From Amphiura filiformis (lineage: Eukaryota > Echinodermata > Ophiuroidea > Amphilepidida > Amphiuridae), in the NCBI RefSeq assembly GCF_039555335.1, contig NC_092636.1, forward strand, positions 60,825,991 through 60,889,990: DNA of 64,000 bases, written 5' to 3'. The stretch's first letter is position 1. Each line of letters begins with the position of its first letter. Positions 47,400-57,624 of this stretch are shown one piece after another. Below the pieces are notes generated by a model. That model was given only the letters and a program-made list of their open reading frames with translations, searched no databases and was not told where the DNA came from. The position numbers and the translations under genes are program-made.

Positions 47400-48151
47400 T
47401 ATACAAATTAATGGAAACATAACAAATGAACAATTTGCGAAGTGATGAAGAATAATCTTGATTTTTTTTATCACAAAATGAGAGAAAACATAAGAAATAA
47501 CAAATATTCAAAGTGATAAAAAAATACATTTTTTAAACATGACAAATGAACAATTTCTAAAGGGATAAATAAATCCTCGCTTTTTCGCACAAAGTGATAA
47601 AAAACACAAATCAAACATTTTCAATAAAGGGATGACAATGTGTTTATTTTTTCCCCACAAAATAATCAAAAACATAAAATATCATAAAATTTATAAAGTG
47701 ATGTTTTCATCACAAAATAATACAAAACAAACCAAATAAAAAGTGAGTATTTTGTTCTTATTTTGAACTTCCCCTGCATCATGCAGACACAAAAAAATTA
47801 AATATTTTGATAATTCATTATTTACTACCGGGTATACTTTGATCAACACCTAATCGGCGGGCCTTATAACATCGCGGATTAATATCAAAATAATTTGTCT
47901 GTAAATTAATTTTTATGGCATTACAATCTTCGACAAATAATGAGAGCGCCGAAAAATAACGTTTGCAGAAAATAATTAGTTTTTACATGTTTAAATACTG
48001 TTTAATTAACATACAAGAACATCTTAGAAATAAAAACCTAATACTACATCACAAAACTAACAAAAAAACCCAATAACGTTTCATTACTTAGTTATTCATT
48101 AACTACAACTACAAAATAATTACAAATGATACTTAGAAACGTATATACAAA
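47400..48151. repeat. Duplicated segment, copy 2
   Basis: Homologue of 45950-46675. It is bounded on both sides by the CCAATTGACC minisatellite, which suggests the duplication and the array expanded together. Confidence 0.7.
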
Positions 48152-49595
48152 GTAACCAATTGACCACCCAAGTCAGAGGCATACTGGGTGACCAATTGAC
48201 CACCCAAGTCAGAGGCATACTGGGTGACCAATTGACCACCCAAGTCAGAGCTCACATTAGGTAACCCATTGTCCACCAAAGTCAGGGCCATGTCCTGGGT
48301 AGCCAATTGACCACCCAGATCAGACCACATACCCTGGGTAGCCAATTGACCACCCAAGTCAGAGCTTCACCTTAAGTAACCAACTACAAATCCAGCTCAG
48401 ATCACATACCCTGGGTATCCAATTGACCACCCAAGTCAGAGTCATATCCTGGGCAGCCAATTGATAACCTAGATCAGAGCCATGTTCTGGGTAGCCAATT
48501 GACTACCCAGATCAGATCACATACCCTGAGTAACCAATTGACCACCCAAGTCAGAGCTCACACTAGGTAACCCATTGTCCACCCAAGTCAGAGCCACATC
48601 CTGGGTAACCAACTGACCACCCAGATCATAGCCTTGTTCTGGGTAGCCAATTGACCACCCAGATTAGAGCATACATGTACCCTGGGTAACCAATTCACTA
48701 CCCAAGTCAGAGCGGCACCTTAGGTAACCAACTACAAACCCAGCTCAGATCACATACCCTGGGTAACAAATTTACTACCCAAGTCAGAGCTGCACCTTAG
48801 ATAACCAACTAAACCCAGCTCAGATCACATACCCTGGGTATCCAATTGACTCCCCAAGTCAGAGCTGCACCTTAGATAACCAACTACAAACCCAGCTCAG
48901 ATCACATACCCTGGGTAACCAATTGACTACCAAAGTCAGAGCTGCACCTTAGGTAACCAACTACAAACCCAGCTCGGATCACATACCCTGGGTAACCAAT
49001 GACCACCCAAGTCAGAGCTGCACCTTCAGTAACCAACTACAAACCCAGCTCAGATCACATACCCTGGGTAACCAATTGACCACCCAAGTCAGAGCTCACA
49101 TTAGGTAACCCATTGTCCACCCAAGATAGAGCCATGTATTGGGTAATCAATTGACCACCCAAGTCAGAGGCATGTCCTGGGTAGCCAATTGACCAACCAG
49201 ATCAGAGCTCACAATAGGTAACCCATTGTCCACCAAAGTCAGGGCCATGTCCTGAGTAGCCAATTGACCACCCAGATCAGACCACATACCCTGAGTAACC
49301 AATTGACCACCCAAGTCAGAGCTCACACTAGGTAACCAATTGACCACCCAAGTCAGAGTCATATCCTGGGCAGCCAATTGATAACCTAGATCAGAGACAT
49401 GTTCTGGGTAGCCAATTGACTACCCAGATCAGATCACATACCCTGAGTAACCAATTGACCACCCAAGTCAGAGCTCACACTAGGTAACCCATTGTCCACC
49501 CAAGTCAGAGCCATGTCCTGGTAGCCTATTGACCACCCAGATCCGATCACATACCCTGGGTAACTGATTGACCACCCAGATCAGAGCCACATTGT
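48152..49595. repeat. Minisatellite of CCAATTGACCACCCAAGTCA units, block 2
   Basis: About 35 units of roughly 40 bp carry variants of ACCCTGGGTAACCAATTGAC and CACCCAAGTCAGAGC. Higher-order periods are visible: alternating AGCTCACA..TAGGTAACCCATTG, AGCCATGTCCTGGGTAG and ACTACAAACCCAGCTCAGAT variants. Minus-strand frames through it (LGGQLATQ repeats) are not genes. Confidence 0.9.
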
Positions 49596-49899
49596 TTTTA
49601 ATTTAAAAAAAATTGTTATGTTTTGCCAGATGAAACATAACTCAATAATAATCCTTTGATTCAACCCAACTGGGAATGATGAAAGTTAAACAAACTAAAA
49701 TTAGTCTTTGTACAAGTCTTTTGGATAAATTGATACAAAAAACACCATAAGATGCATACTTTGGACCAGTTGCTTTTAAATTGTTAAGTACTATTACATA
49801 CTCAAATGTAGGTATGTATGAACAACAGCAGTCATTTATGAGGTGTTTTTATGGATTTTTTCATGTTGTTTCTGATTTCCCAAAGTTCCTTTTTATTTA

Positions 49900-50030
49900 A
49901 ATTTGTGACACCTTGAGTGACTAAAACTTTCGTTGCATAGATGCACAAGAATTTCTTCTCCTGTATGAATCAATTCATGTTGCTTCCTGGTTCCTAACCG
50001 AGTGAAAGTTTTGTTGTAGAGAAACTGCAT
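49900..50030 (-). pseudogene. Degenerate last fingers of the zinc-finger gene
   Basis: After HKCSF, two extra bases near 50020-50028 shift the frame, giving STTKLSLG and a stop. Beyond this, in the original finger frame, TFTRLGTRKQHELIHTGE can still be read at about 49960-50015. A worn CNESFSHS finger start follows. The array was once longer. Confidence 0.65.
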
Positions 50031-51595
50031 TTGTGAGATTTTTCTCCTGTATGAATCAATTCATGTCGCTTCCTGGTTTCTAACCGAGTGAAAGTTTTGT
50101 TGCAGAAGCTGCATTTGTGAGGTTTTTGTCCTGAATGAGGCAATTCATGTTGCTTCTTGTCTCCTAACCAAGTGAAAGTTTTGTTGCAGTACCTACATTT
50201 GTGAGGTTTTTCTCCTGTATGGATCAATTCATGTTGCTTCTTGGTTTCTAACCGAGTGAAAGATTTGTTGCAGTAGCTGCATTTGTGAGGTTTTTCTCCT
50301 GTATGAGTCAATTCATGTCGCTTCTTGGTTTTTAACCAAGTGAAAGTTTTGTTGCAGTAGCTGCATTTGTGAGGTTTTTCTCCTGTATGGATCAATTCAT
50401 GTTGCTTCTTGTCTCCTAATCGAGTGAAAGATTTGTTGCAGTAGCTGCATTTGTGAGGTTTTTCTCTTGTATGGATCAATTCATGTTGCTTTTTGGTTTC
50501 TAACCGAGTGAAAGATTTGTTGCAGTAGCTACATTTGTGAGGTTTTTCTCTTGTATGAGTCAATTCATGTTGCTTCCTGTCTCCTAACTGAGTGAAAGAT
50601 TTGTTGCAGTAGCTGCATTTGTGAGGTTTTTCTCCTGTATGGATCAATTCATGTCGCTTCTTGGATTCTAACCCAGTGAAAGTTTTGTTGCAGTACCTAC
50701 ATTTGTGAGGTTTTTCTCCTGTATGAGTCAATTCATGTTGCTTCTTGTTTCCTAACTGAGTGAAAGTTTTGTTGCAGTAGCTGCATTTGTGAGGTTTTTC
50801 TCCTGTATGGGTCAATTCATGTCGCTTCTTTCCTCTTACACAAAAGAAAGATTTGTTGCAGTAGCTGCATTTGTGAGGTTTTTCTCCTGTATGAATCAAT
50901 TCATGTTGCTTCTTATATTCTAACAGAGTGAAAGTTTTGTTGCAGTAGCTACATTTGTGAGGTTTTTCTCCTGTATGGATCAATTCATGTCCCTTCTTGG
51001 TTTCTAACCGAGTGAAAGTTTTGTTGCAGTAGCTACATTTGTGTGGTTTTTCTCCTGTATGGGTCAATTCATGTCGCTTTTTATATTCTAACAGAGTGAA
51101 AGTTTTGTTGCAGTAGCTGCATTTGTGAGGTTTTTTTCCTGTATGGGTCAATTCATGTCGCTTCCTTCCTCTTACACAAGTGAAAGATTTGTTGCAGTAG
51201 CTGCATTTGTGAGGTTTTTCTCCTGTATGGGTCAATTCATGTCGCTTCCTTCCTCTTACACAAGTGAAAGATTTGTTGCAGTAGCTGCATTTGTGAGGTT
51301 TTTCTCCTGTATGAATCAATTCATGTTGCTTCTTATATTCTAACAGAGTGAAAGATTTGTTGCAGTACCTACATTTGTGAGGTTTTTCTCCTGTATGGAT
51401 CAATTCATGTCGCTTCTTAGTTTCTAACAGAGCAAAGGTTTTGTTGCAGTAGCTGCATTTGTGAGGTTTTTCTCCTGTATGGGTCAATTCATGTCGCTTC
51501 TTTCCTCTTACACAAGTGAAAGATTTGTTGCAGTAGCTGCATTCATGCGGCCTTTCTCCTGCTGCCCCTGCATGGCCCGGTGTACTTTTAGCCAT
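49994..51595 (-). CDS. C2H2 zinc-finger protein, 18 tandem fingers
   Basis: The 533-residue frame opens MAKSTPGHAGAAGERPHEC and then carries 18 C2H2 fingers of 28 residues, linked by TGEKP or close variants. The general pattern is C-S-Y-C-N-K-[ST]-F, six or seven variable residues, K-K-x-H-E-L-x-H. DNA-contact positions fall into a few classes (RLETKKQ, CVRGKKR, LLEYKKQ, xLGxKKQ), so the fingers are recently homogenised. The helix residue that is normally Leu is Lys in all 18. There is no KRAB, BTB or SET domain. Such proteins usually bind DNA in the nucleus as transcription or transposon regulators; the target is unknown. An acceptor (TTTGTTTTTCAG) lies five bases above the ATG, so an upstream exon exists. 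The end is frameshifted in finger 19. Confidence 0.85.
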   Translation of the reverse strand: MAKSTPGHAGAAGERPHECSYCNKSFTCVRGKKRHELTHTGEKPHKCSYCNKTFALLETKKRHELIHTGEKPHKCRYCNKSFTLLEYKKQHELIHTGEKPHKCSYCNKSFTCVRGRKRHELTHTGEKPHKCSYCNKSFTCVRGRKRHELTHTGKKPHKCSYCNKTFTLLEYKKRHELTHTGEKPHKCSYCNKTFTRLETKKGHELIHTGEKPHKCSYCNKTFTLLEYKKQHELIHTGEKPHKCSYCNKSFFCVRGKKRHELTHTGEKPHKCSYCNKTFTQLGNKKQHELTHTGEKPHKCRYCNKTFTGLESKKRHELIHTGEKPHKCSYCNKSFTQLGDRKQHELTHTREKPHKCSYCNKSFTRLETKKQHELIHTREKPHKCSYCNKSFTRLGDKKQHELIHTGEKPHKCSYCNKTFTWLKTKKRHELTHTGEKPHKCSYCNKSFTRLETKKQHELIHTGEKPHKCRYCNKTFTWLGDKKQHELPHSGQKPHKCSFCNKTFTRLETRKRHELIHTGEKSHKCSFSTTKLSLG

Positions 51596-52068
51596 TGTAT
51601 CTGAAAAACAAATGTGTTGAAAATGTTAAGATTTGTGTCATATTTTTTGGATCCATTAAATTGTAAAGATCCTTGAATATCCTCATACAATCTGTGTGAG
51701 ACAATTCGTCAGCTTCATTCCATAGTGGTGTAAGGTGTGTCGCCGCGAATAAACAACTTTTGGAGAAAATCAGGTTTGAAGAAATGCCAATATAAAATCG
51801 AGTTGTGTAAATCAGACATTCATTATATTTTATACTTGATGTGTAATTACTGTAGTAAAATAAATAGATTTCATCCTTGTGTAACTTTCAAAAGAAAAGG
51901 ACATATTTACTGGCAAATTGAAAACATTAAGTTCATCAGAATCACACAAAACATGTGTCCCTAACCTTACACCCCCTCGGCCACAGTGTAATCCATATGG
52001 ATGTTACTTTTTATAATTGATCTGTAATTACTGTAGTAAAATAAATAGATTTTATCCTTGCAGCAATG

Positions 52069-52422
52069 CAGTGGCATAGCCAAGGGGGAGCAAGGGGGGA
52101 CAGCTGCCCCCTGTGAAAAGTCTTTCCCCCCTTTTGCCCCCCTGTGGGATGGTGGCCGCCCGACATTTAAGACTTTTTTGTGTTTCTGACCAAATTTACA
52201 TTATATTTTGCCATTTTAACCTAAAAAGCGCCCATTTGTGCGCGCTTCGCGCGCATTTATTCACTTCTATACCATATTTCACCAGTTTAGCTTCAATATG
52301 GCAAAATTTTTCGCGCACTTCTCGCGCATTTGTAACATTAACTGATTTTGCTGCCAAAAGGTGCCCCCCTTAAAATTTGTCTTCTTTGCCCCCCCTCTGA
52401 GAAAGTGCTGGCTACGCCACTG
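52069..52422. mobile_element. hAT-type MITE, 8-bp TSD
   Basis: Ends CAGTGGCATAGCCAAGG and CTGGCTACGCCACTG are inverted repeats of about 15 bp. Exact CAGCAATG duplications flank it (52061-52068 and 52423-52430). The CAGTGGCG start and 8-bp duplication fit hAT. A GCGCGCTTCGCGCGC hairpin lies inside. No transposase is encoded. Confidence 0.8.
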
Positions 52423-52614
52423 CAGCAATGTAATCCATATGGCGTCACTTTACATCGGCGTCATTTCATTGTAGCATTAGGTAATATGCCAGTATGCAGT
52501 GCAATGTTTTTCATTTTGCCGATATTTCTTAGTTTATTTATTATTATAAAATGTGTACAAAAAGTGGAATAATTGTGGATACGTCACTCTGAAAAAGACA
52601 AAATTTTACTTTGT

Positions 52615-52880
52615 AAGGCAAAAAAAAAAGGTTTGTCTCAAAGCTCACGAGAAATTTAAAAACAAATGCGAAATGGGATTTAAAAATTTTTTTTTATTCC
52701 TGACTTTTTCATGGTATTTTGAGAAAAAAGTCTGATTTTTACAGATTTTTTTCTGGAAAAAAATTTAAAAAATAAATTTTGAAAAAAAAAAAAAAATTTC
52801 CGCATTTCTTTTTTGTCAAATCGTGCAATTTTACAAACGCGCGCGCAAGCTTTGAGACAAACCTTTTTTTTTTGTCTTAT
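52615..52880. mobile_element. Fold-back MITE, TIRs GGTTTGTCTCAAAGCT
   Basis: Left AAGGCAAAAAAAAAAGG plus GTTTGTCTCAAAGCTC near 52615-52648. The right end AAGCTTTGAGACAAACCTTT near 52848-52867 is its complement, followed by T10 and GTCTTA. The interior is A/T-rich. Confidence 0.6.
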
Positions 52881-52902
52881 GTGTACACTGCTCCATAGAC
52901 AA

Positions 52903-53097
52903 TGTGTTGTAATTTCGTTCTGGTATACCAGAGCGAAATTCGAATTTCACGATATTTTTGCTAAACAAATTAATTTGTAAGAAATTTTTTTGTACATACA
53001 CATTATGTAGCCAGAGGTTTCCAGTGATATAAAAATCTCAACTTTTTTTGAGAAAAGTGGGGGATGATGCTGTGGATCACGAAATGCCCTTTTAAGT
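52903..53097 (-). repeat. Dispersed repeat, copy 2
   Basis: Inverted homologue of 21008-21212, with the palindrome TTCTGGTATACCAGA at one end and ATCACGAAATGCCC at the other. Confidence 0.55.
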
Positions 53098-53400
53098 ATC
53101 GTTCCATGCCAGTGTTGGCGAGTACTGACCGTTTGGGAAGTCACAGGTACTGTTGGCAAAATTTGTAATTTGCAAAAATCAGTGAATATGGCGAATGTCG
53201 TAATAAACGAATACTAGCATGTGCACTATACCTGTTGGAACTCACACGCGGGAGTATGAGTTCCAATTATTGGAACTGACATAACACAGACTCGCCAACG
53301 AATTATTTTTTTAGTTGGCCTATAAATCATAATGACAGTTTGACACAACAACTTACAATACGGATCGTCCTCAGGAGGATGGATACTATTCTTGATCTTG

Positions 53401-53469
53401 ATGACTGATAAAGACGATAAACGAGAGAAGACTGTTAAAACTAAAGAAATGTATGCTCGCTCTCAGCAG
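53401..53469 (+). CDS. Possible short coding exon
   Basis: Twenty-three codons from ATG (MTDKDDKREKTVKTKEMYAR) end at a strong donor, CAG|GTGAGTAGG. The composition is charged and coding-like. A possible acceptor, GTCCTCAG, lies about 25 bases upstream. No partner exon was found and the protein is not recognised. It could be a first exon of a plus-strand gene whose later exons I cannot see, or chance. Confidence 0.25.
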
Positions 53470-53787
53470 GTGAGTAGGCTCTGCACTATTTCACAAATTC
53501 GCGGTTTTAACTTCTACACAGCTCGTGTGCCATTATACTACCAAGGGCGCACACCACTAAATAACGTCCCATTGAAATACACATAAATATACATGAGAGT
53601 AAGATAGTTTTTCTACACAGCACTACAGCAGCTGCAGCATACCCCAGCTTACCCCATCGGCCAAGTGTTTTTTAAAATGCGTTATAAAAAACCAACTTCA
53701 TATTAATGCTAATTTATTGCACAATGCTGCTGGCGAGTTTTCAATGAAATATTTCTTTGTGTCAAAACTGAAGCATCCGCTGTAATG

Positions 53788-53816
53788 TAGCCTATAATAA
53801 TAATAATAATAATAAT
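53788..53816. repeat. (TAA)n microsatellite
   Basis: About nine AAT/TAA units. Confidence 0.7.
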
Positions 53817-53879
53817 TCAAGGAAATCCCGCCTATTTTTTTCAGGCGCACCACTGCAACGGCAGTGTAAATTCGACAAT

Positions 53880-54168
53880 TCACAGCGTCACTGCAGCGGC
53901 AGTGTAATTTTCAATTTCGATTTTTACATGTATAATCTATATCACCATTTCACAACATTACATAAACACAACTAATCTATTACCATCACTGAATACACAA
54001 CTACTACTGCCCTGGAACCTAGGGGAAGGGGGTACAGATACCAGAACCGGGGGGTGATCCCCTACTCTTTCCGAATAGCTCTGACACTTTTAGCCCAAGG
54101 CTCGAACCCTCGTCTATCGTACCTCCCGGCCAGCAGCGCAACGCCTTAACCACTCGGCCATCTCGCCC
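53880..54168 (-). mobile_element. Putative tRNA-derived SINE
   Basis: The head at 54085-54168 has box A (TGGCCGAGTGG) and box B (GGTTCGAGCC) at tRNA spacing and begins GGCGAGATGG. The acceptor and anticodon stems do not pair, so it is not a working tRNA. A non-tRNA body continues downstream (GGTTCCAGGGCAGTAGTAG). The far end is not defined. Confidence 0.45.
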
Positions 54169-54227
54169 TATAGGCCTAAAAGAATAATATGAAATTATGA
54201 ATAGTCAACTGTACATCATATATATGA

Positions 54228-54345
54228 CGATCCGGGATACCCATGCGTGCTACAGTTTATGTGGTTTAGGAGCCACAGAATTTAATTTTAATTTTATATA
54301 CGCCGAAATATTTTTTGAAGCGAGTGAAAATGAAGAAATGTTCTG
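54228..54345. repeat. Direct repeat, copy 1
   Basis: About 110 bp beginning GATCCGGGATACCCATGCGT is repeated at 54848-54958 with few changes. In this copy it runs on uninterrupted into TTCTGAAATAAACTTTGGGG. Confidence 0.7.
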
Positions 54346-54373
54346 AAATAAACTTTGGGGTATAATGTAACTT

Positions 54374-54832
54374 AGTAACTAACCCCCCCCCCCCCTTAAA
54401 TAATTACCATTATTCAAAAACGGGCGATTATATTACAAATCTGTAAAATCCGTTTGAAGCAGAATTTATTTCCACATATTTTGACACCTCATTTGTAGCA
54501 ATTGACTAAATATTGACGTCACAGCGTACATTTAAATCAATGTAACCCAAGATTTGAAAGTTGCAGTAAATTGTATTGATTTTGTATTCAGTATAATGGA
54601 AGGAAATCTGTGTAATGATATCTTAGTGTTTTTGTATTGTATGTAAGTGCAACTTTCAAATCTGGACCTCACTACATTAAATTGACCGGTGTTTTATTGT
54701 TTTCTGGGCTATCGTATCAAATGAGGTGTCAAATTGCGCAGAAATAAATTCTGCTTCCAACGCATTTTACAGATTTGTAATACAATAGTCCCTTTTTGAA
54801 TAATGGCCATTTTTAAGGGGGGTTAGTTACTT
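54374..54832. mobile_element. Fold-back element, arms about 125 bp
   Basis: AGTAACTAACCCCCC near 54374 and GGGGGGTTAGTTACT near 54818 begin and end inverted arms. These share ATTACAAATCTGTAAAAT, GAAGCAGAATTTATTTC and TTTGACACCTCATTTG. It lies between the two direct-repeat copies. Confidence 0.65.
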
Positions 54833-54847
54833 TTTTGTGGTGTTTAT

Positions 54848-54958
54848 AACGATCCGAGATACCCATGCGTGCTACAGTTTATGTGGTTTAGGAGCCACGG
54901 AATTTAATTTTAATTTTATATACGCCAAAATGTCTTTTGAATTGAGTGAAAATGAAGG
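54848..54958. repeat. Direct repeat, copy 2 (interrupted)
   Basis: Same sequence as 54228-54345 up to GTGAAAATGAAG. The continuation TTCTGAAATAAACTTTGCGG is found only at 55631, after the inserted element. Confidence 0.65.
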
Positions 54959-55630
54959 CTGAGAGTATGGTGAAAATTCTATGTAAACTAGAAACGTCGC
55001 GGTTTTCGACGCAAAGCGTCGAATGGGATGCCTCCACCATGGGGCGATTTAAATGTGTACAAATCCATTTTTAGTCATTTGACCTCAGATGACCCTTGGG
55101 TGACCCTGGATGACCCCAAAATGACATGCCAAAAATTTGGCTCTAAATGTTGACTGTACCCACCAAGTTTCATACCCATACGACCAATTTTATTAATTTG
55201 ACCTTAGATGACCCCTGGGTGACCCCGAAATGACCATCCAAAAATGTGAATGTACCTACCAAGTTTCATGCCCATATGACTATTTTTAGTAATTTGAAGG
55301 ATGACCCCGAAATGACCTTCCAAAAATTTGGCTCTAAATGTTGACTGTACCTACCAAGTTTCATGCCCATACGACCAATTTTATCAATTTGACCTTAGAT
55401 GACCCCTGCATGACCCTGGATGACCCCAACATGACCTTCCAAAAAATTCCTGAAAATCTGAAGTCAATCCGCCCATCCACGCCCGAGATACAGCATCCGG
55501 ACGGAAGCACGGAAGCTCGGAAGCTCGGACATTGCAAAAACAGTATGCCTCGCGGTGGAGGCATAAAAATACATTACACGTCGACCCCACCAAAGATTAC
55601 TGTTTCGTTTTTATGGTATTGAAATTATTT
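54959..55630. mobile_element. Inserted repeat with internal tandem units
   Basis: It separates the two halves of direct-repeat copy 2. It has a GACGCAAAGCGTC hairpin and ATGCCTCCACC near 55029 with its complement GGTGGAGGCAT near 55553. Between these lie three to four units of about 110-130 bp carrying GATGACCC(C/T)TGGGTGACC and ACCAAGTTTCATGCCCATA. No protein was recognised. Confidence 0.55.
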
Positions 55631-56289
55631 TCTGAAATAAACTTTGCGGTATAATGTGGATTTTTTTTATATTGATGGAAAAAACATAGCGGAACGTCTA
55701 TACAAGAAAACTGGTAGAATCTACCCGATAGACCTACGAAAAATCTGCTGATTTGGTTAAAATGGAAGTTCTTTATCAACAGTTAGCCGATATTGCCAGC
55801 TTTAATTTGCTTTTTATTTCATGCAAATGTGACATGGCATTCAAAAGTTACACTTGATTGAAGCGAAGTCATTTCGCGAAGTTTTTGCAAAGTATCAATA
55901 TCACCAGTTGAAAACAACATAATACATAACAATTGCATTTCTTATGTATAACATTGTTTTTCAAGTGGCGATATTTAGCATATTTTTGGTTAAAAATAAA
56001 TTATTGCTAAATTAGTGTCTAGAAACACAATTTAAGTGATGAAATTAAATCTTGTAATTATTTGTGATGTTTATTGTCAAGAAAATATGCACAAATGACG
56101 TTTAATTTGCATATAAAATGCAAAATTGACGTTAAATTTGCATATCAAATCTTAAAACGACTATCTTAAAATGTCAAATTTCCAAAATTTTAAATTTTGA
56201 AACAAGATATCTCAAGAATGGTATATTGCATTAATCTGAAAATTTTCAGAACTATTCTATAGACAATTCTGCTTGTACCTATACATTAA

Positions 56290-56700
56290 GTTTGAGTTTT
56301 GAACCAGAGCACCTATAATCATGCACAAAGACACTTTTTCGGATGTCGAGTACAAGGATTCCGATTCTGACATTAGTTTGACATTACGGCATCATTTTCA
56401 CCCAGAAATCCAAGATGGTGGCCGGCACCATCTTGAAAAATTGAGTTTTGAACCAGAGGACCTAAAATCGTGTACAAAGACACTTTTTTTGGATAAGTCG
56501 ACCACAAGGATTTCAAATTTGACATACTTTGACATTATGACCTCATTTTTACCCAGAAATCCAAGATGGTGGCCGCCGGCGCCATCTTGAAAAAATAAGT
56601 TTTGAACCAGAGTACCCAAAATCGTGTACAAAGACACTTTTTCGGGTACATTAAACTGACGTTATAACATAATGTTTTCCCAGAAATCCAAGATGGCCCC
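56290..56700. repeat. Tandem repeat, unit about 145 bp, three copies
   Basis: Each unit has AGTTTTGAACCAGAG, TCGTGTACAAAGACACTTTT, TGACATTA and CCAGAAATCCAAGATGG. The last copy is shortened. Confidence 0.8.
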
Positions 56701-56749
56701 CATTTGGTAGAGCGTAAATGTGATTTTTGAATGAGAGAAGAAGCATAAG

Positions 56750-57005
56750 TGTGTCATTTCCGCCTTATTTGGGGTTCATGTCCCCTACATGGGGTTTAAA
56801 CTGCCTTAACTTGAGTTTACATCCCGTATCTAGGGATAAGGCGCCTTATCTGTGGTTTAGACGGCCATATCCTGTGTTTACATTCCTTACCTGTGGCTAA
56901 GATGTCTTAACCTTAACATATCGCAGTCTAAACCCAGATAAGGCATCTAAACCCCAGATAATGCGCCGTAACTCCAGATAAGGGACGTAGACCCCCCGAT
57001 AAAGC
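56750..57005. repeat. Degenerate 22-bp repeat in both orientations
   Basis: The first half carries GCCTTATCTGGGGTTTAAAC-like units. The second half carries their complement (TCTAAACCCCAGATAAGGC). The block as a whole is a fold-back of short tandem units. Confidence 0.6.
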
Positions 57006-57361
57006 CGATTTTAGTACGCAAGTAGCTATATTGCATCACAGAAGAAACTAGCTATCTTCTGCTGATTTTAGTATATAGTTTGATCAGCTCACAATTGGTG
57101 GGAATTGGGCTATCCCATTTAAATAAAATTCACAGAGAGAGGTTGCGCTATATACTCAATAAATCTGTGAGGGCCGCACACTGCGGCTAAACAATTCCAG
57201 ACCATTTTCACTGATATTTGGGAATGTATTACTGAGAGCAACACAATATCCTATCCCATTCTTTTGACCAGCTATAAAGCACCTACTCGGTACAAATATA
57301 TCGTTTCTCTTGCCACTGGATGTTGTTATTATCACCTCAAGTAATGTTATTTATGCAAATA

Positions 57362-57622
57362 CCGTAGAATTCCGTCTAGAAGCATATATGCCTCTAAACG
57401 AGGGGTTTTTTTTAACGAAAGATATGAAAGGCCAATACCCTTCTCAAAAACAATGCAATAGATTGGTCTTACAAATATACATGTTTGTACAGCCGCCTTT
57501 ATCAGTAATATAGTTGTTCAAACTCCAAATAACGTTTTTGTTGAGAGTGTCTGCCTCTTGTCTCTTGTGTCAAAAAAACCTCGTTTAGAGGCATATATAT
57601 GCTTGTAGACGGAATTTTACGG
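57362..57622. mobile_element. TA-flanked MITE, copy 2
   Basis: Ends CCGTAGAATTCCGTCTAGAA and CTTGTAGACGGAATTTTACGG with TA on each side. A second inner pair is GCCTCTAAACGAGG and CCTCGTTTAGAGGC. Same family as 46678-46931. Confidence 0.7.
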
Positions 57623-57624
57623 TA

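Noticed and set aside
48133..49377. Minus-strand frames with LGGQLATQ repeats
   Set aside because: They come from the 40-bp minisatellite; frames break at indels and there is no start or splice context.
51125..51343. Plus-strand open frame with repeated RFFSCMGQFMSLPSS
   Set aside because: It is the antisense shadow of the 84-bp zinc-finger repeat.
54085..54168. Second tRNA gene
   Set aside because: Boxes A and B are present but the acceptor and anticodon stems do not pair; a SINE head fits better.
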